Shown: positions 34,522-43,029, counted from the first letter of the stretch. The stretch is 64,000 nt of DNA from CAYHHI01 sp964356335 (GCA_964356335.1 CAYHHI010000001.1:103043-167042), one strand, 5' to 3'. Made by a program: numbers and translations. Notes: a model not told the origin generated them from the sequence alone.

Positions 34522-35531
34522 ACTTCCTTAAGCACCTTTCTCATGTCTATCTTACCGGGGCAAGCCACTATGCACCTGCCGCAGCCGGTGCAGCCCTCAA
34601 AACCGTAGTTCTTGAAGAAGTAATCGAGCTTGTGATAGTACCTGTGCTTGAAGCGTTCGACCAGGTGTTTCCTTGGGTTCGCGCCCCCTGCAACCTGCGC
34701 GAAGCGCTTGTATGCGCAGGCATCCCACATTTTGAGCCGTTTGTATCGGTCCCTCATCTTCTCATCGTAAAGCAGGAAGCACTGGCAGGTGGGGCAGATG
34801 AAGAGGCACGCCCCGCACTCAACGCACGTCTCGACATTCTTAGCCCAGGCGTCATCATCGTAGGCCCCGGCAAGAAGATCCTGCCAGGTTTTCGGAGGCT
34901 TGTACTCTTTCGACTGCGTCTCAACAATCTCCAGCGTCTTCTGGCGAACCGCCTGGCGCTGGGAGAGATGGCCCGCGGTCGCAGGCTTAAATATGTCCTT
35001 GTTGGCGTCAGCTGCTTGCTTGCCCTTGTCGCTTCCAACCTCGGCCACGTAGCCGCCTTCTATCTTGGTGAGGTTCAGGTCGAAGCCCTTTTCGGGATAG
35101 GGCTTTACACCAACAAGCACGCAGAAGCATGTGTCCAGAGGCTCAGTGCAGTCGGCGCTTACGATGAAGCTTGTCCTCCGGCGCTCTTCATAAAAGGGAT
35201 CCTTGAAGTCGCCCTCGAGGAAGACCTTGTCGAGAGCCTCGATGGCTCTCACATCACAGGCCGACGCCCCGACTATCGCAAAAGGCTTCGATTCTTTTAG
35301 AGAGGATTCTTTGGAGGGATACTCGGCGACCTCTTCCAACATGGAAAAGAAGAAAGGCTTAAGTGGTTGGAATGATCTCACGCTCGGATAGATGAATGCC
35401 CCGGCCTCGGCATAAGGCTTTACCCTCACCCGCCCCTCGTCGTCCTTCGTGGTCACAAACAGGTCGCCGCGTTTCTCAAGCCAAGACAGGAACCTGGGAA
35501 AGTCCGAGTCAGTTACGTAGTAGGCCGTCAT
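34512..35531 (-). CDS. [4Fe-4S] dicluster subunit, AsrA/HydB (sulfhydrogenase beta)-like
   Basis: 339 residues. N-terminal domain FAIVGASACDVRAIEALDKVFLEGDF and DCTEPLDTCFCVL as in AsrA/HydB. Two C-terminal clusters: CVECGACLFICPTCQCF (~residues 240) and CTGCGRCIVACPGKIDM (~318). The family links the flavin subunit to the rest of the enzyme. It is the first gene of the 12-gene operon, so the promoter should be in 35532-35814, where no clear consensus was seen. Confidence 0.9.
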   Translation of the reverse strand: MTAYYVTDSDFPRFLSWLEKRGDLFVTTKDDEGRVRVKPYAEAGAFIYPSVRSFQPLKPFFFSMLEEVAEYPSKESSLKESKPFAIVGASACDVRAIEALDKVFLEGDFKDPFYEERRRTSFIVSADCTEPLDTCFCVLVGVKPYPEKGFDLNLTKIEGGYVAEVGSDKGKQAADANKDIFKPATAGHLSQRQAVRQKTLEIVETQSKEYKPPKTWQDLLAGAYDDDAWAKNVETCVECGACLFICPTCQCFLLYDEKMRDRYKRLKMWDACAYKRFAQVAGGANPRKHLVERFKHRYYHKLDYFFKNYGFEGCTGCGRCIVACPGKIDMRKVLKEVCR

Positions 35532-35752
35532 CCACCGTCTTCCTGTCTGTGAATTGGCGTAGCCTTCCCGCCGTGGGGACCCTGTGCCACCGAATCGGCA
35601 AGGATCTTGTCTTCATTGTGCCCTGTCAACCGAAACCCCATGATTCGGAGCAATGAAGCCTGTGAAAGATACCAAACCGGGCGGGAGAGCGCAATAGATT
35701 TTGTCGGTGGATATCGGGTTGGGAACAGACAAGGCGAACTGTTGACTTGAAG

Positions 35753-35803
35753 GCGGGCCCGCTCGCAGGCAACTGCAAGATACTGCCGCGCGAGAGCGCA
35801 TGG
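35753..35803 (-). pseudogene. Short remnant similar to the 38-kb methyltransferase gene
   Basis: Roughly 40 of 44 bases match the inside of the methyltransferase gene at about 38372-38420, in the same orientation. Translated on the minus strand it reads LARQYLAVACERAR, against LTRQYLAVARERAR in the intact gene. Flanking sequence does not continue the match, so this may be a relic of a duplicated gene; chance or a dispersed motif is not excluded. Confidence 0.35.
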
Positions 35804-35814
35804 GCAGAGCCACT

Positions 35815-36630
35815 CTAGCTGAACGCCACGTCAAGTATCATCATCACCACAAAGCCGCCGAGGGTGCTCAGGGTCGCGAGGTCGGTGTTTCCGTATCTTC
35901 GAGATTCGGGAATAACCTCTTCGACAACAACATATATCATTGCGCCTGCGGCAAAAGCGAGTGCATAGGGTAGGAGCGCCTTCATTGTTGTGACGGCGAG
36001 CACGCCAACGACGGCGGCAAGGGGCTCAACCGCACCGGAGATCTGGCCGTACCAGAAGCTGCGCCGTCGGGACATGCCATCACACCGCAGCGGCATACTG
36101 ACCGCAAGCCCCTCGGGCAGGTTCTGGATTCCGATACCAACCGCCAGGGCAACAGCGCCAGGAAAGACGTAGCCAGGCATGCCGAGGCTTGCCGCCCCAA
36201 AAGCGACTCCGATAGCCAAACCCTCGGGGATATTGTGGAGGGTTATGGCAAGTACCAGGAGAGCGCTCGTTTGGAGCCTGGTCCTGATGCCTTCTGCCTT
36301 CTCAACCGGCAGGCCGAGGTGGAGATGAGGAAGTACTTGATCCACGAGCCAGATGAAGAGGCTTCCGGCGACAAAGCCCGCCGCTGGCGGAATCCATATC
36401 GGAAGGGCTTTCCCGCGCGACATCTCGACCGCAGGCGCCAGGAGCGACCAGAAACTTGCAGCCGTCATCACGCCCGCCGCGAAGCCGAGCATCGCATCAA
36501 AGACCTTTCGATTGGGCTCTCTCCTGAAGAAGACAAAGCTCGCCCCCAGCACCGTCATCCCGTAGGTGTAGCAAGTCGCCAGCAAGGCTTGAAATACCGG
36601 ACTGAGGTTTGTCAGAAATGTCATGACCAT
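35815..36630 (-). CDS. ZIP-family divalent metal transporter
   Basis: 271 residues, ~8 helices. ZIP motifs ITLHNIPEGLAIGVAFGAA (~residues 132-150) and GIGIQNLPEGLAVSMPL (~165-182) carry the metal-site His/Glu. A variable loop follows helix 3 (HLHLGLPVEKAEG). Probably inner-membrane uptake of Zn2+, Fe2+ or Mn2+ (GufA-like). Monocistronic. Confidence 0.92.
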   Translation of the reverse strand: MVMTFLTNLSPVFQALLATCYTYGMTVLGASFVFFRREPNRKVFDAMLGFAAGVMTAASFWSLLAPAVEMSRGKALPIWIPPAAGFVAGSLFIWLVDQVLPHLHLGLPVEKAEGIRTRLQTSALLVLAITLHNIPEGLAIGVAFGAASLGMPGYVFPGAVALAVGIGIQNLPEGLAVSMPLRCDGMSRRRSFWYGQISGAVEPLAAVVGVLAVTTMKALLPYALAFAAGAMIYVVVEEVIPESRRYGNTDLATLSTLGGFVVMMILDVAFS

Positions 36631-36716
36631 ATTCTCTAGTGATTCATTTCCCTATGTGTTTCCCTACGCGTTCACTCTGTCTCGCGCTGCGTTCCCCCAT
36701 CTCTGCCCCGGCTTCT

Positions 36717-37109
36717 TCACGTCTCCGGGACACCCTGCGTTTTGACGTGCGATACATCCTGCTGAGCAAACTCGAGGCAGCCCAAGTATTCTCCGTCGCC
36801 ATCCCGGACTGCGAGGTAGTGAATATTGATGAGCTTCCCTTCCATCCCTACCCTGAACTCAGCAATGTCCTTCCTGCCGGTCTTGAGGTCTTCCAGGACT
36901 TGATTGACCGAGGCAACGCTCTTGTCGGGATGACATTGCTGGACGCTCGTGCCCATTATGGAGCTGTTTCTCGTGAACAGCCTCTTCGCAGGCTCGTTGA
37001 AGTAGCGTATCATGTCGTCTTTCCCAACGAACGTGATGTCTCCGGGTATCGTGTTGAGGATTGCCTCGATCTCGCCCTGTGAGAGCTCTCCTGTCTTGAA
37101 ACTGATCAT
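36717..37109 (-). CDS. PAS-domain protein (like the C-terminal PAS of DUF438 proteins)
   Basis: 130 residues from the ATG at 37109, with GCGGGGG 7 bases upstream. The PAS fold is seen in ILNTIPGDITFVGKDDMIRYFNEPAKRLFTRNSSIMG, VQQCHPDKSVASVNQVLEDLKTGRKDIAEFRV and the closing YLAVRDGDGEYLGCLEFAQQDV. The motif with R-x-C-H-P is the one seen at the end of DUF1858/DUF438 (hemerythrin-like) sensors, but those N-terminal parts are absent here. Stand-alone sensor; ligand unknown. The longer frame to 37292 has unconvincing composition. Confidence 0.75.
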   Translation of the reverse strand: MISFKTGELSQGEIEAILNTIPGDITFVGKDDMIRYFNEPAKRLFTRNSSIMGTSVQQCHPDKSVASVNQVLEDLKTGRKDIAEFRVGMEGKLINIHYLAVRDGDGEYLGCLEFAQQDVSHVKTQGVPET

Positions 37110-37465
37110 TTTGTGCCCCCGCTTGTGCCTCCGCGTAAATGCCACCAGCTCGGTCAATGTCTTCAGGGTCCATGTCCACCCTGACCAATCCCGTGTGAGA
37201 GATGATAATGCCGGAATGCTCAATAGGTCAATCAGGTAGAACGTCAATCGCTCAGAGCGTCGAGATATGCGGGTTCTTGCTTCCAGGATCAAGGTCTATG
37301 CGGACGCGTTCGAACAGGCCACGGGGAGTGCAGTGCACAGAGTGAAAGCGATTAGTGAAAGTGATAATTGAGAGGGTCTTGTTGAGAGGAGAGGCACACG
37401 TCAGGAGTTTAAGGCCGGCCAGGGATGGACCCTGATAAACCTTTACTGACCCGCCCTAACGCGTA
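37110..37465. other. Intergenic region, no gene recognised
   Basis: The frame of the PAS gene continues to 37292 but encodes low-complexity Arg/Thr-rich sequence without family features. Nothing else convincing on either strand; the promoter of the PAS gene is presumably here. Confidence 0.4.
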
Positions 37466-37714
37466 TCAGATCCTCGCAGGCGGATCAAACAAGCTCGCAC
37501 GCAGCTTGCTCAGGGCTTTATCCTTCTTGGACAAGACCCCGGCCTCGACGCCGGAGCCGAGCTCACGAGGACACCGCTCGCCAGTGACCGTACACTTATA
37601 GCGGTCGCAGTCGCGATACTCGCCCCAGCAAAATGCCCATGCCAGGTGCTGGTGTGTTCCCTCATGGGCGAAGGCCTCAAACGTCGGACACGTCTTGGCA
37701 AACGGACAGCTCAT
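37466..37714 (-). CDS. Small Cys-rich protein of unknown function
   Basis: 82 residues with six Cys (MSCPFAKTCPTF, WAFCWGEYRDCDRYKC, ERCPREL) in its first ~50 residues and a charged tail. The spacing suggests a metal or Fe-S site. The codon-level regularity and Cys conservation pattern make it a likely gene rather than chance. I do not recognise the family. Isolated between the PAS and methyltransferase genes, both also on the minus strand. Confidence 0.6.
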   Translation of the reverse strand: MSCPFAKTCPTFEAFAHEGTHQHLAWAFCWGEYRDCDRYKCTVTGERCPRELGSGVEAGVLSKKDKALSKLRASLFDPPARI

Positions 37715-37876
37715 AGTCCCTGCCTTTCAACGAATATCCATCTCGGCGCATAAGATCGACTGCAATTCGGATCCCAATTCGGATCCAGTCAGATCCATAA
37801 GATAGATCGCCACCAATCCACGAAGACTTAAGCGCAATCGTGAGCATACGCTATGGCGCATAGTGGGTCCCGCGCT

Positions 37877-38623
37877 TCACCGGTCCTGCTTTCTCGCGAG
37901 GACAGCAGTCATGCGATGCTCCCACGTAGGGGTTCTCGCCTGTTTGTCGCCAAAAAGAGCATTGAGCCTGAAGCCGGCGCGGCCGAGAAGATCTACGAGC
38001 TCGTGCGGCGAGTAAACACGGAGGCTCAGGTTCTTGGTCACCGCTCTACCGCCGTTCGTGTAAGTCCACTCCGAATTGATGCGGCTGCGGAGAGTGTCGA
38101 GATTCCTTTTCTCAAGAACGTATCCGCCGGCAACCTTGTACCAACCCGTGGCTTCAAAGTTCACGATGGTCCAGTCGCGATTCACGACCTCTATAAGAAA
38201 CCGGCCACCGGGCTTCAAAGCCCTGTTGACCGCCTTGAGCGCCTTGAGATTGTCGGCTTCCTTCTCGAAGTAACCGAAGCTCGTCCACATGCAGATGGCT
38301 GCGTCGAATTCAGCCTTGTAGGGCAGGTGTCTCATATCTTGCAGCTCGAAGCTGATTCTGACGCCCCGCCGGCGGGCCCGCTCGCGGGCAACCGCAAGAT
38401 ACTGCCGCGTGAGATCAGCGCCTGTCACGTTGTATCCAAGGCGGGCAAGTTCGATCGCGTGTCTACCTGTGCCGCAACACACGTCGAGAACGCGCGACTT
38501 CTTCTCGAGGGAAAGCACTTTCGTAATGAATCTGACATCGGAGAGCGTTCGGCTCCGAGTTACCAACCCGAAGCCGGCTTTGAGCCAGGCGTCATCAAAG
38601 AAGGTTTCCCACCATTCGCCCAA
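37877..38623 (-). CDS. Class I SAM-dependent methyltransferase
   Basis: 248 residues. SAM motif I VLDVCCGTGRHAIELARLGYNVTGADLT (~residues 45-72), motif II region FELQDMRHLPYKAEFDAAICMWTSFGYF, and post-motif ALKPGGRFLIEVVNRDW. The long insert after this (WYKVAGGYVLEKRNLD ... EWTYTNGGRAVTKNLSLRVYSPHEL) is typical of small-molecule methyltransferases of this branch. Substrate unknown. A short similar relic is at 35.75 kb. Confidence 0.88.
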   Translation of the reverse strand: MGEWWETFFDDAWLKAGFGLVTRSRTLSDVRFITKVLSLEKKSRVLDVCCGTGRHAIELARLGYNVTGADLTRQYLAVARERARRRGVRISFELQDMRHLPYKAEFDAAICMWTSFGYFEKEADNLKALKAVNRALKPGGRFLIEVVNRDWTIVNFEATGWYKVAGGYVLEKRNLDTLRSRINSEWTYTNGGRAVTKNLSLRVYSPHELVDLLGRAGFRLNALFGDKQARTPTWEHRMTAVLARKQDR

Positions 38624-38790
38624 CGTGGTCCCCCTCCGATTTTCTACCGCTCCCGAACCCGCACCAAGCAGGTTGAAAATGATGGATAATGCGAATCTTT
38701 TGAGTTAACTTAATAACCGCGTCGGGTTTTGGCAAGTGGGAACACTGAATATTGTGAAGGCTGGAGGATTGTGAAGGCTTGGAGATCGGG

Positions 38791-39309
38791 ATGAGGAGAA
38801 GGATGCTCATCATCGCGACGTGCGCTGCCCTGTTCGCGGTGTTCGCCTTCACCCTATACGTCCACAGTGGCTATGTCGGAGTGATCGAGGCCAACGGGTC
38901 CATAAGAGTCATGGGGCACGGCCCGCACCTGCGGCCGCCCTGGGATCGGGTGACCCTCTATCCATCTAGAGCACACGAGATCGCCATCAAGACCACCGCC
39001 AATGGCCCGCAAGGGAAGTGCACCTTTGACATCAGCCTGGATATGTCCGTCTGCCCTGATTCTATCGCGTCGCTTCACAGGTCTTTTCACGGGGAATTCA
39101 TGGAGAGTCTCGTGTCGCCGGTCGTTGCAGCATCCCTCATACGTCGAGGGAACGCTTCGGGATCGTGGGACTACGGTGAGTGCGAGAAGATGGGCAAGAA
39201 GATAGTCGGCGATCTCAACTCCTCGCTCAATCAATACGGCATCTTTGTCTATGGGGCATCGCTCAGATCATTCGAGGTCGTCATGAGCCCCGATGCCGGA
39301 AGATTATAG
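38791..39309 (+). CDS. SPFH/prohibitin-like membrane protein, short
   Basis: 172 residues from the ATG at 38791 (GGAG 7 bases upstream). One N-terminal membrane helix (MLIIATCAALFAVFAFTLYVHSGYVGVIEANG), then a band-7-like domain: IRVMGHGPHLRPPWDRVTLYPSRAHEI, SLDMSVCPDSIASLHRSF, LNSSLNQYGIFVYGASLRSFEV. The size is below the usual ~270 residues, as the coiled-coil C-terminus is absent. Family assignment is moderate; function unknown. Confidence 0.6.
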   Translation: MRRRMLIIATCAALFAVFAFTLYVHSGYVGVIEANGSIRVMGHGPHLRPPWDRVTLYPSRAHEIAIKTTANGPQGKCTFDISLDMSVCPDSIASLHRSFHGEFMESLVSPVVAASLIRRGNASGSWDYGECEKMGKKIVGDLNSSLNQYGIFVYGASLRSFEVVMSPDAGRL

Positions 39310-39404
39310 GAAGGTATCGTCTTTGGCGAATGCCCCGCCTCGCATGCCCGCAAAGGCATCCCAAGACGAAATTTGACCCCTAAGCAAATTTTTGCACATC
39401 CCTG

Positions 39405-39433
39405 TTGACAAAAAGGGACCTGCCTATTATCTT
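39405..39433 (+). promoter_or_regulatory. Sigma70-like promoter for the tyrosine recombinase gene
   Basis: TTGACA (39405-39410), 17-base spacer, TATCTT (39428-39433), 58 bases before the ATG at 39492, which is preceded by AAAGGAG. Nothing else competes in the region. Confidence 0.6.
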
Positions 39434-39491
39434 ACCCAACACATGGGGACGTAAGTCTGGGGCGGCACGGAATTGTCAAAGGAGCGTCGGC

Positions 39492-40361
39492 ATGCAAGCG
39501 AGTAAGCGGATTTCTACCATGCAGGATATGGTCAAGCAGTACAAGCAGGATCTTTCTGCGCGTGGATACAGCGCAAGAACGGCTGAAGTCTACGCAACAG
39601 CCGTATCATCATTCCTCAAAGCTGTCCCCGACGCATCTTCCCCGACAGCGGAAGATGCGGACAGGTACATAAGGGGCATCCTTGATGGCACATCAAAAGG
39701 TGGCGCATCACAGTCGTCAGTCGGCATCGCCGCAAGCGCCATCAAGCTTCTCTTTAAGCACCAGTATGGGAAGCCGCTTGAGCTCTCAGTGGAGCTTAAG
39801 AGGCGCGCCCGTCCGATGCCATCGATTCTATTAAGGGAAGAAATCCAGAAAATCGTGACTGTGACACGTAACGTGAGCCATCGCCTGATCTTCCAGCTGA
39901 TGTATTCATCCGGGCTCAAGCTGGATGAACTCCTTGGCTTGAAGGTCAAGGACGTTGACATCGATCAGAAGATACTCACGATCCGGGGCAATGTGAGGAG
40001 CGGCAGGAAGGCGAAGTCGCAAAGAGAAACCATATTGTCTGACAAGGTCGCACCCATGCTTCATGCGTTTGTGTCGGACAGACAACCCGAGGACTACATA
40101 TTCCCCGGCATTGAAGGCGGCCCGATGACGCCGAGAGCAGTGCAGAAGGCTTTCAAGCAGGCCTTGAAGAAGGCAGAAATCAAGAAGAAGGCAAGCTGCA
40201 ATTCCCTGAGACACTCTTTTGCAGTACATCTTCTTCAGAAGGGTACAGACATAAAGCACGTGCGTCGGCTTCTGGGCCATGCTCGGACAGAGACCACATC
40301 GATATACAAACGTCTGGTCACTGAAGAGAAGGTGGCCATAAAGAGCCCGCTAGACCTATAA
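39492..40361 (+). CDS. Tyrosine recombinase/integrase with altered catalytic residues
   Basis: 289 residues: an N-terminal SAM-like core-binding domain (QYKQDLSARGYSARTAEVYATAVSSFLK) and a catalytic domain with FQLMYSSGLKLDELLGLKVKDVD, LRHSFAVHLLQKGTDIKHVRRLLGHARTETTSIY and a KSPLDL tail. The Tyr (TSIY), H/W-box His (GHAR) and second Arg (LRHSF) are present. However, the first Arg (GLR in XerC/D, integrases) is Lys, and the His of HTLRHSF is Asn (NSLRHSF). Whether it recombines DNA is uncertain. The tail resembles the C-terminus of integron integrases, but the IntI-specific insertion is absent. Confidence 0.88.
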   Translation: MQASKRISTMQDMVKQYKQDLSARGYSARTAEVYATAVSSFLKAVPDASSPTAEDADRYIRGILDGTSKGGASQSSVGIAASAIKLLFKHQYGKPLELSVELKRRARPMPSILLREEIQKIVTVTRNVSHRLIFQLMYSSGLKLDELLGLKVKDVDIDQKILTIRGNVRSGRKAKSQRETILSDKVAPMLHAFVSDRQPEDYIFPGIEGGPMTPRAVQKAFKQALKKAEIKKKASCNSLRHSFAVHLLQKGTDIKHVRRLLGHARTETTSIYKRLVTEEKVAIKSPLDL

Positions 40362-40382
40362 GAACAGATCTTGAATACGGAC

Positions 40383-40417
40383 TGACCCCGTGGGCTTGGC
40401 TCGCGGGGTCAACGTAT
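40383..40417 (+). terminator. Intrinsic terminator after the recombinase gene
   Basis: TGACCCCG (40383-40390) pairs with CGGGGTCA (40404-40411) around a 13-base loop, followed by ACGTATTTTTAG. It separates the recombinase from the Hrb/FprA operon. Confidence 0.75.
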
Positions 40418-40439
40418 TTTTAGTTTCTCAGTTTTGAGG

Positions 40440-40467
40440 TTGACTTGGGCCAAACCGGATATATCAT
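40440..40467 (+). promoter_or_regulatory. Sigma70-like promoter of the hrb-fprA-rubrerythrin operon
   Basis: TTGACT (40440-40445), 16-base spacer, TATCAT (40462-40467), ~37 bases before the first ATG, with a GGAGGAGGAT site in between. Confidence 0.6.
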
Positions 40468-40503
40468 GATCTCTGCAGTTGAAAACGCTGCGGAGGAGGA
40501 TAG

Positions 40504-41208
40504 ATGGATGTAAGGGCTTTATGGCTTTGCAGTTACGGCCTGTATGTTGTGAGCTCCAGGAAGGGCGAGAACCTCAATGGGCAGATCGCGAACACCGTAT
40601 TTCAGGTGACCGCTGAACCTCCGACGATTGCAGTCAGCATCAATAAGGCAAACCTCACGCATGAATTCGTCTCGGCAAGCAAGGTCTTCAGCGCTTCCAT
40701 CATCTCCACGGAAGCCCCCCTGACTTTCATCGGCAAGTGGGGATTCAAATCAGGAAGGGATATAGCCAAATTCAAAGACACCGAATACAGGACTGGCAAG
40801 ACGGGTGTGCCCATCGTGCTGGATCATGCTCTGGCATATATCGAAGCCGAGGTGGTGAACTCGCTCGATGTCGGCACGCACACGATTTTCATCGGAAAGG
40901 TCGTAGATTGCGGTGTCTTGAGGGAAGGTGAGCCCATGACCTATGCCTATTACCACGAGGTCAAGAAGGGTAAGACTCCTCCGAAGGCTGCGACCTATAT
41001 CGGACCGGACAAGGGTGCGGAAGAAGCGAGAACGGAGAGGAAGAAAATGATTAAGTACAGATGCACGGTTTGCGGCTACATTTATGATCCTAAGGCAGGG
41101 GATCCGGACGCTGGAGTAAAGCCCGGCACGGCCTTCGAAGACGTGCCCAATGACTGGGTGTGTCCCGTGTGCGGCGTGGGCAAGGATCAATTCGAACCCG
41201 CCGAGTGA
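40504..41208 (+). CDS. hrb: High-molecular-weight rubredoxin (flavin reductase-rubredoxin fusion)
   Basis: 234 residues. The N-terminal flavin-reductase-like FMN domain (~1-160, with NLNGQIANTVFQVTAEPPTIAVSINKANLTHEFV) is fused to a C-terminal rubredoxin (~185-234, YRCTVCGYIYDPKAGDPD and CPVCGVGKDQF). This is the Hrb architecture known from Moorella, where it shuttles electrons from NAD(P)H to the flavodiiron protein FprA. The FprA gene is the next one here, 112 bases downstream, which supports the role. Confidence 0.93.
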   Translation: MDVRALWLCSYGLYVVSSRKGENLNGQIANTVFQVTAEPPTIAVSINKANLTHEFVSASKVFSASIISTEAPLTFIGKWGFKSGRDIAKFKDTEYRTGKTGVPIVLDHALAYIEAEVVNSLDVGTHTIFIGKVVDCGVLREGEPMTYAYYHEVKKGKTPPKAATYIGPDKGAEEARTERKKMIKYRCTVCGYIYDPKAGDPDAGVKPGTAFEDVPNDWVCPVCGVGKDQFEPAE

Positions 41209-41320
41209 ACACGATCATCAAGCGGGGCAGTCCGGAGTCCAAGAGTCTCCGTCACGAGAAGATAGACCTGCGGTAATCACCAACCGAGCAATGCTCAGCT
41301 AGCAGAGGAGGCACGCCGGT

Positions 41321-42508
41321 ATGGCGGTAAGGAAGATCAAGGAAAATGTGTACTACGTCGGCGCGATAGACTGGCAGCGAAGACTCTTTGACTCCTTGGT
41401 CCCACTTCCCGATGGGACCAGCTACAACGCCTATCTCATCAAGGGGAAGGACAAGACAGCCCTCATAGACACGGTTGATCCATCCAGGGAGAATGATCTC
41501 TTCGCCAATCTCGCGGAGCTCGGGATCGCCAGGATAGATTACATCGTTGCCAATCACGCAGAACAGGATCACTCAGGCCTGGTTGCCAAGATGGCCTCAA
41601 TTCATCCTGAGTCCAAGGTCGTGACAAATGCCAAGTGCAAAGATCTCCTGAAGGATCATCTCCTCATCCCCGAAGACAGGTTCATGGTCATAGGCGATGG
41701 GGAAACGCTTTCCCTGGGCGGCAAGACCCTGCAGTTCATGCTGGCACCGTGGGTGCACTGGCCTGACACCATGTTCACGTATCTTGTCGAAGATAAGATC
41801 CTCTTCCCATGCGATTTTCTGGGCGCCCACCTTGCTCCGTCCGAACTCTTCGTCGAAAGCGTGTCGGACTTCTACGAGGCCGCCAAGCGTTACTATGCCG
41901 AGATAATGATGCCTTTCAGGAGCAATGTCCGAAGGCATCTTGAAAGGCTTAAGGGCGTGGATATCGAAATCGTGGCGCCGAGTCACGGCCCGATTCATCT
42001 CAATCCGGATTCCATCATGAAGGCTTACGGCGAATGGGCATCGGATGAGGTGAAGAACGAAGTCGTGATCCCGTATGTCTCGATGCACGGCAGCACCGAA
42101 AAGATGGTAGCCTACCTGCTTGACAAACTCGTCGAGCGAGGCATAAGCGTCAAGCCCTTTGATCTTGTCGTGACAGATGTGGGCAAACTCGCGATGTCGC
42201 TTGTTGATGCGGCCACCATTGTGATAGCTGCACCCACCGTCCTCATCGGTCCACATCCTCTGGCCGTCTATGCCACTTACCTTGCCAACGCCCTGAGGCC
42301 GAAGGTGCGGTTCGCCGGTGTCATAGGCTCTTACGGCTGGGGCTCAAAGATGCTGGATCTCGTCAAGGCGATGGTCCCCAATCTCAAGGTTGAAATGTTG
42401 ACCCCGGTTATTGTAAAAGGCTATCCTAAGGCCCAGGACTTGAACGCCCTTGAGAAACTGGCGGACGAAATCCTTGAGAAACACAAACAGGCTGGCATAG
42501 CAACCTAA
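41321..42508 (+). CDS. fprA: Type A flavoprotein (flavodiiron O2/NO reductase)
   Basis: 395 residues. A metallo-beta-lactamase-like di-iron domain with HAEQDHSG (~residues 79-86), HWPDTMF (~147), CDFLGAH (~165) and SHGPIH (~225) gives the iron ligands. A flavodoxin-like FMN domain (~255-395, YVSMHGSTEKMVAYLLD) follows. It reduces O2 to water or NO to N2O, protecting anaerobic enzymes. Fed by Hrb from the same operon. Strong site GAGGAGG before the ATG. Confidence 0.95.
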   Translation: MAVRKIKENVYYVGAIDWQRRLFDSLVPLPDGTSYNAYLIKGKDKTALIDTVDPSRENDLFANLAELGIARIDYIVANHAEQDHSGLVAKMASIHPESKVVTNAKCKDLLKDHLLIPEDRFMVIGDGETLSLGGKTLQFMLAPWVHWPDTMFTYLVEDKILFPCDFLGAHLAPSELFVESVSDFYEAAKRYYAEIMMPFRSNVRRHLERLKGVDIEIVAPSHGPIHLNPDSIMKAYGEWASDEVKNEVVIPYVSMHGSTEKMVAYLLDKLVERGISVKPFDLVVTDVGKLAMSLVDAATIVIAAPTVLIGPHPLAVYATYLANALRPKVRFAGVIGSYGWGSKMLDLVKAMVPNLKVEMLTPVIVKGYPKAQDLNALEKLADEILEKHKQAGIAT

Positions 42509-42528
42509 CCGGGCTAAGGAGGTCCGAG

Positions 42529-43002
42529 ATGGGAAATTTCAAGGCAAGTGAGATTCTCGAGATCGGCATCAGAATTGAGGAGAACGGTGAGAAGCTGTAC
42601 CGCCACGCCACGACCTTGACGGACGATCCCAAGCTCAAGGATCTTCTGGGCTTCCTTGCGGGCGAGGAAATAAAGCACAAGAAAATCTTTGAGGAAATGG
42701 TATCCAAGCTTGAAACCTACGAACCGCCCGAGACCTATCCGGGCGAGTACTTTGCCTATCTTCGTGCTTATGCCGACGCCATAGTTTTCCCGCCGGCCGC
42801 GATGGAAGAGGAGCTCGAAGATCTCTATGATATTGATGAGGCGATTGAGTTCGCGATGCAGCGCGAGATAGAGTCCATCCTGTATTACATAGAGACCAGG
42901 TCAATCGTGCCCAAGAGTCAGGGCGACCAGATCGATAAGATAATCTCAGAAGAGCGTGGGCACTATCTGAAGTTGGTCGAAGTCAAGAAGACTCTGGATT
43001 GA
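42529..43002 (+). CDS. Rubrerythrin-like di-iron protein
   Basis: 157 residues. Helices with ligands EILEIGIRIEENGEKLYRHA, FLAGEEIKHKKIFEEMV (ExxH), DEAIEFAMQREIESILYYIE and ISEERGHYLKLVEVKK (EExxH). No rubredoxin domain. 20 bases after fprA, with AAGGAGG. Together with Hrb and FprA it forms an O2/peroxide/NO defence operon, useful to an organism with the O2-sensitive hydrogenase and AOR enzymes seen here. Confidence 0.88.
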   Translation: MGNFKASEILEIGIRIEENGEKLYRHATTLTDDPKLKDLLGFLAGEEIKHKKIFEEMVSKLETYEPPETYPGEYFAYLRAYADAIVFPPAAMEEELEDLYDIDEAIEFAMQREIESILYYIETRSIVPKSQGDQIDKIISEERGHYLKLVEVKKTLD

Positions 43003-43029
43003 AAGGCGTTTCCGGACCGGTGGCCAACC

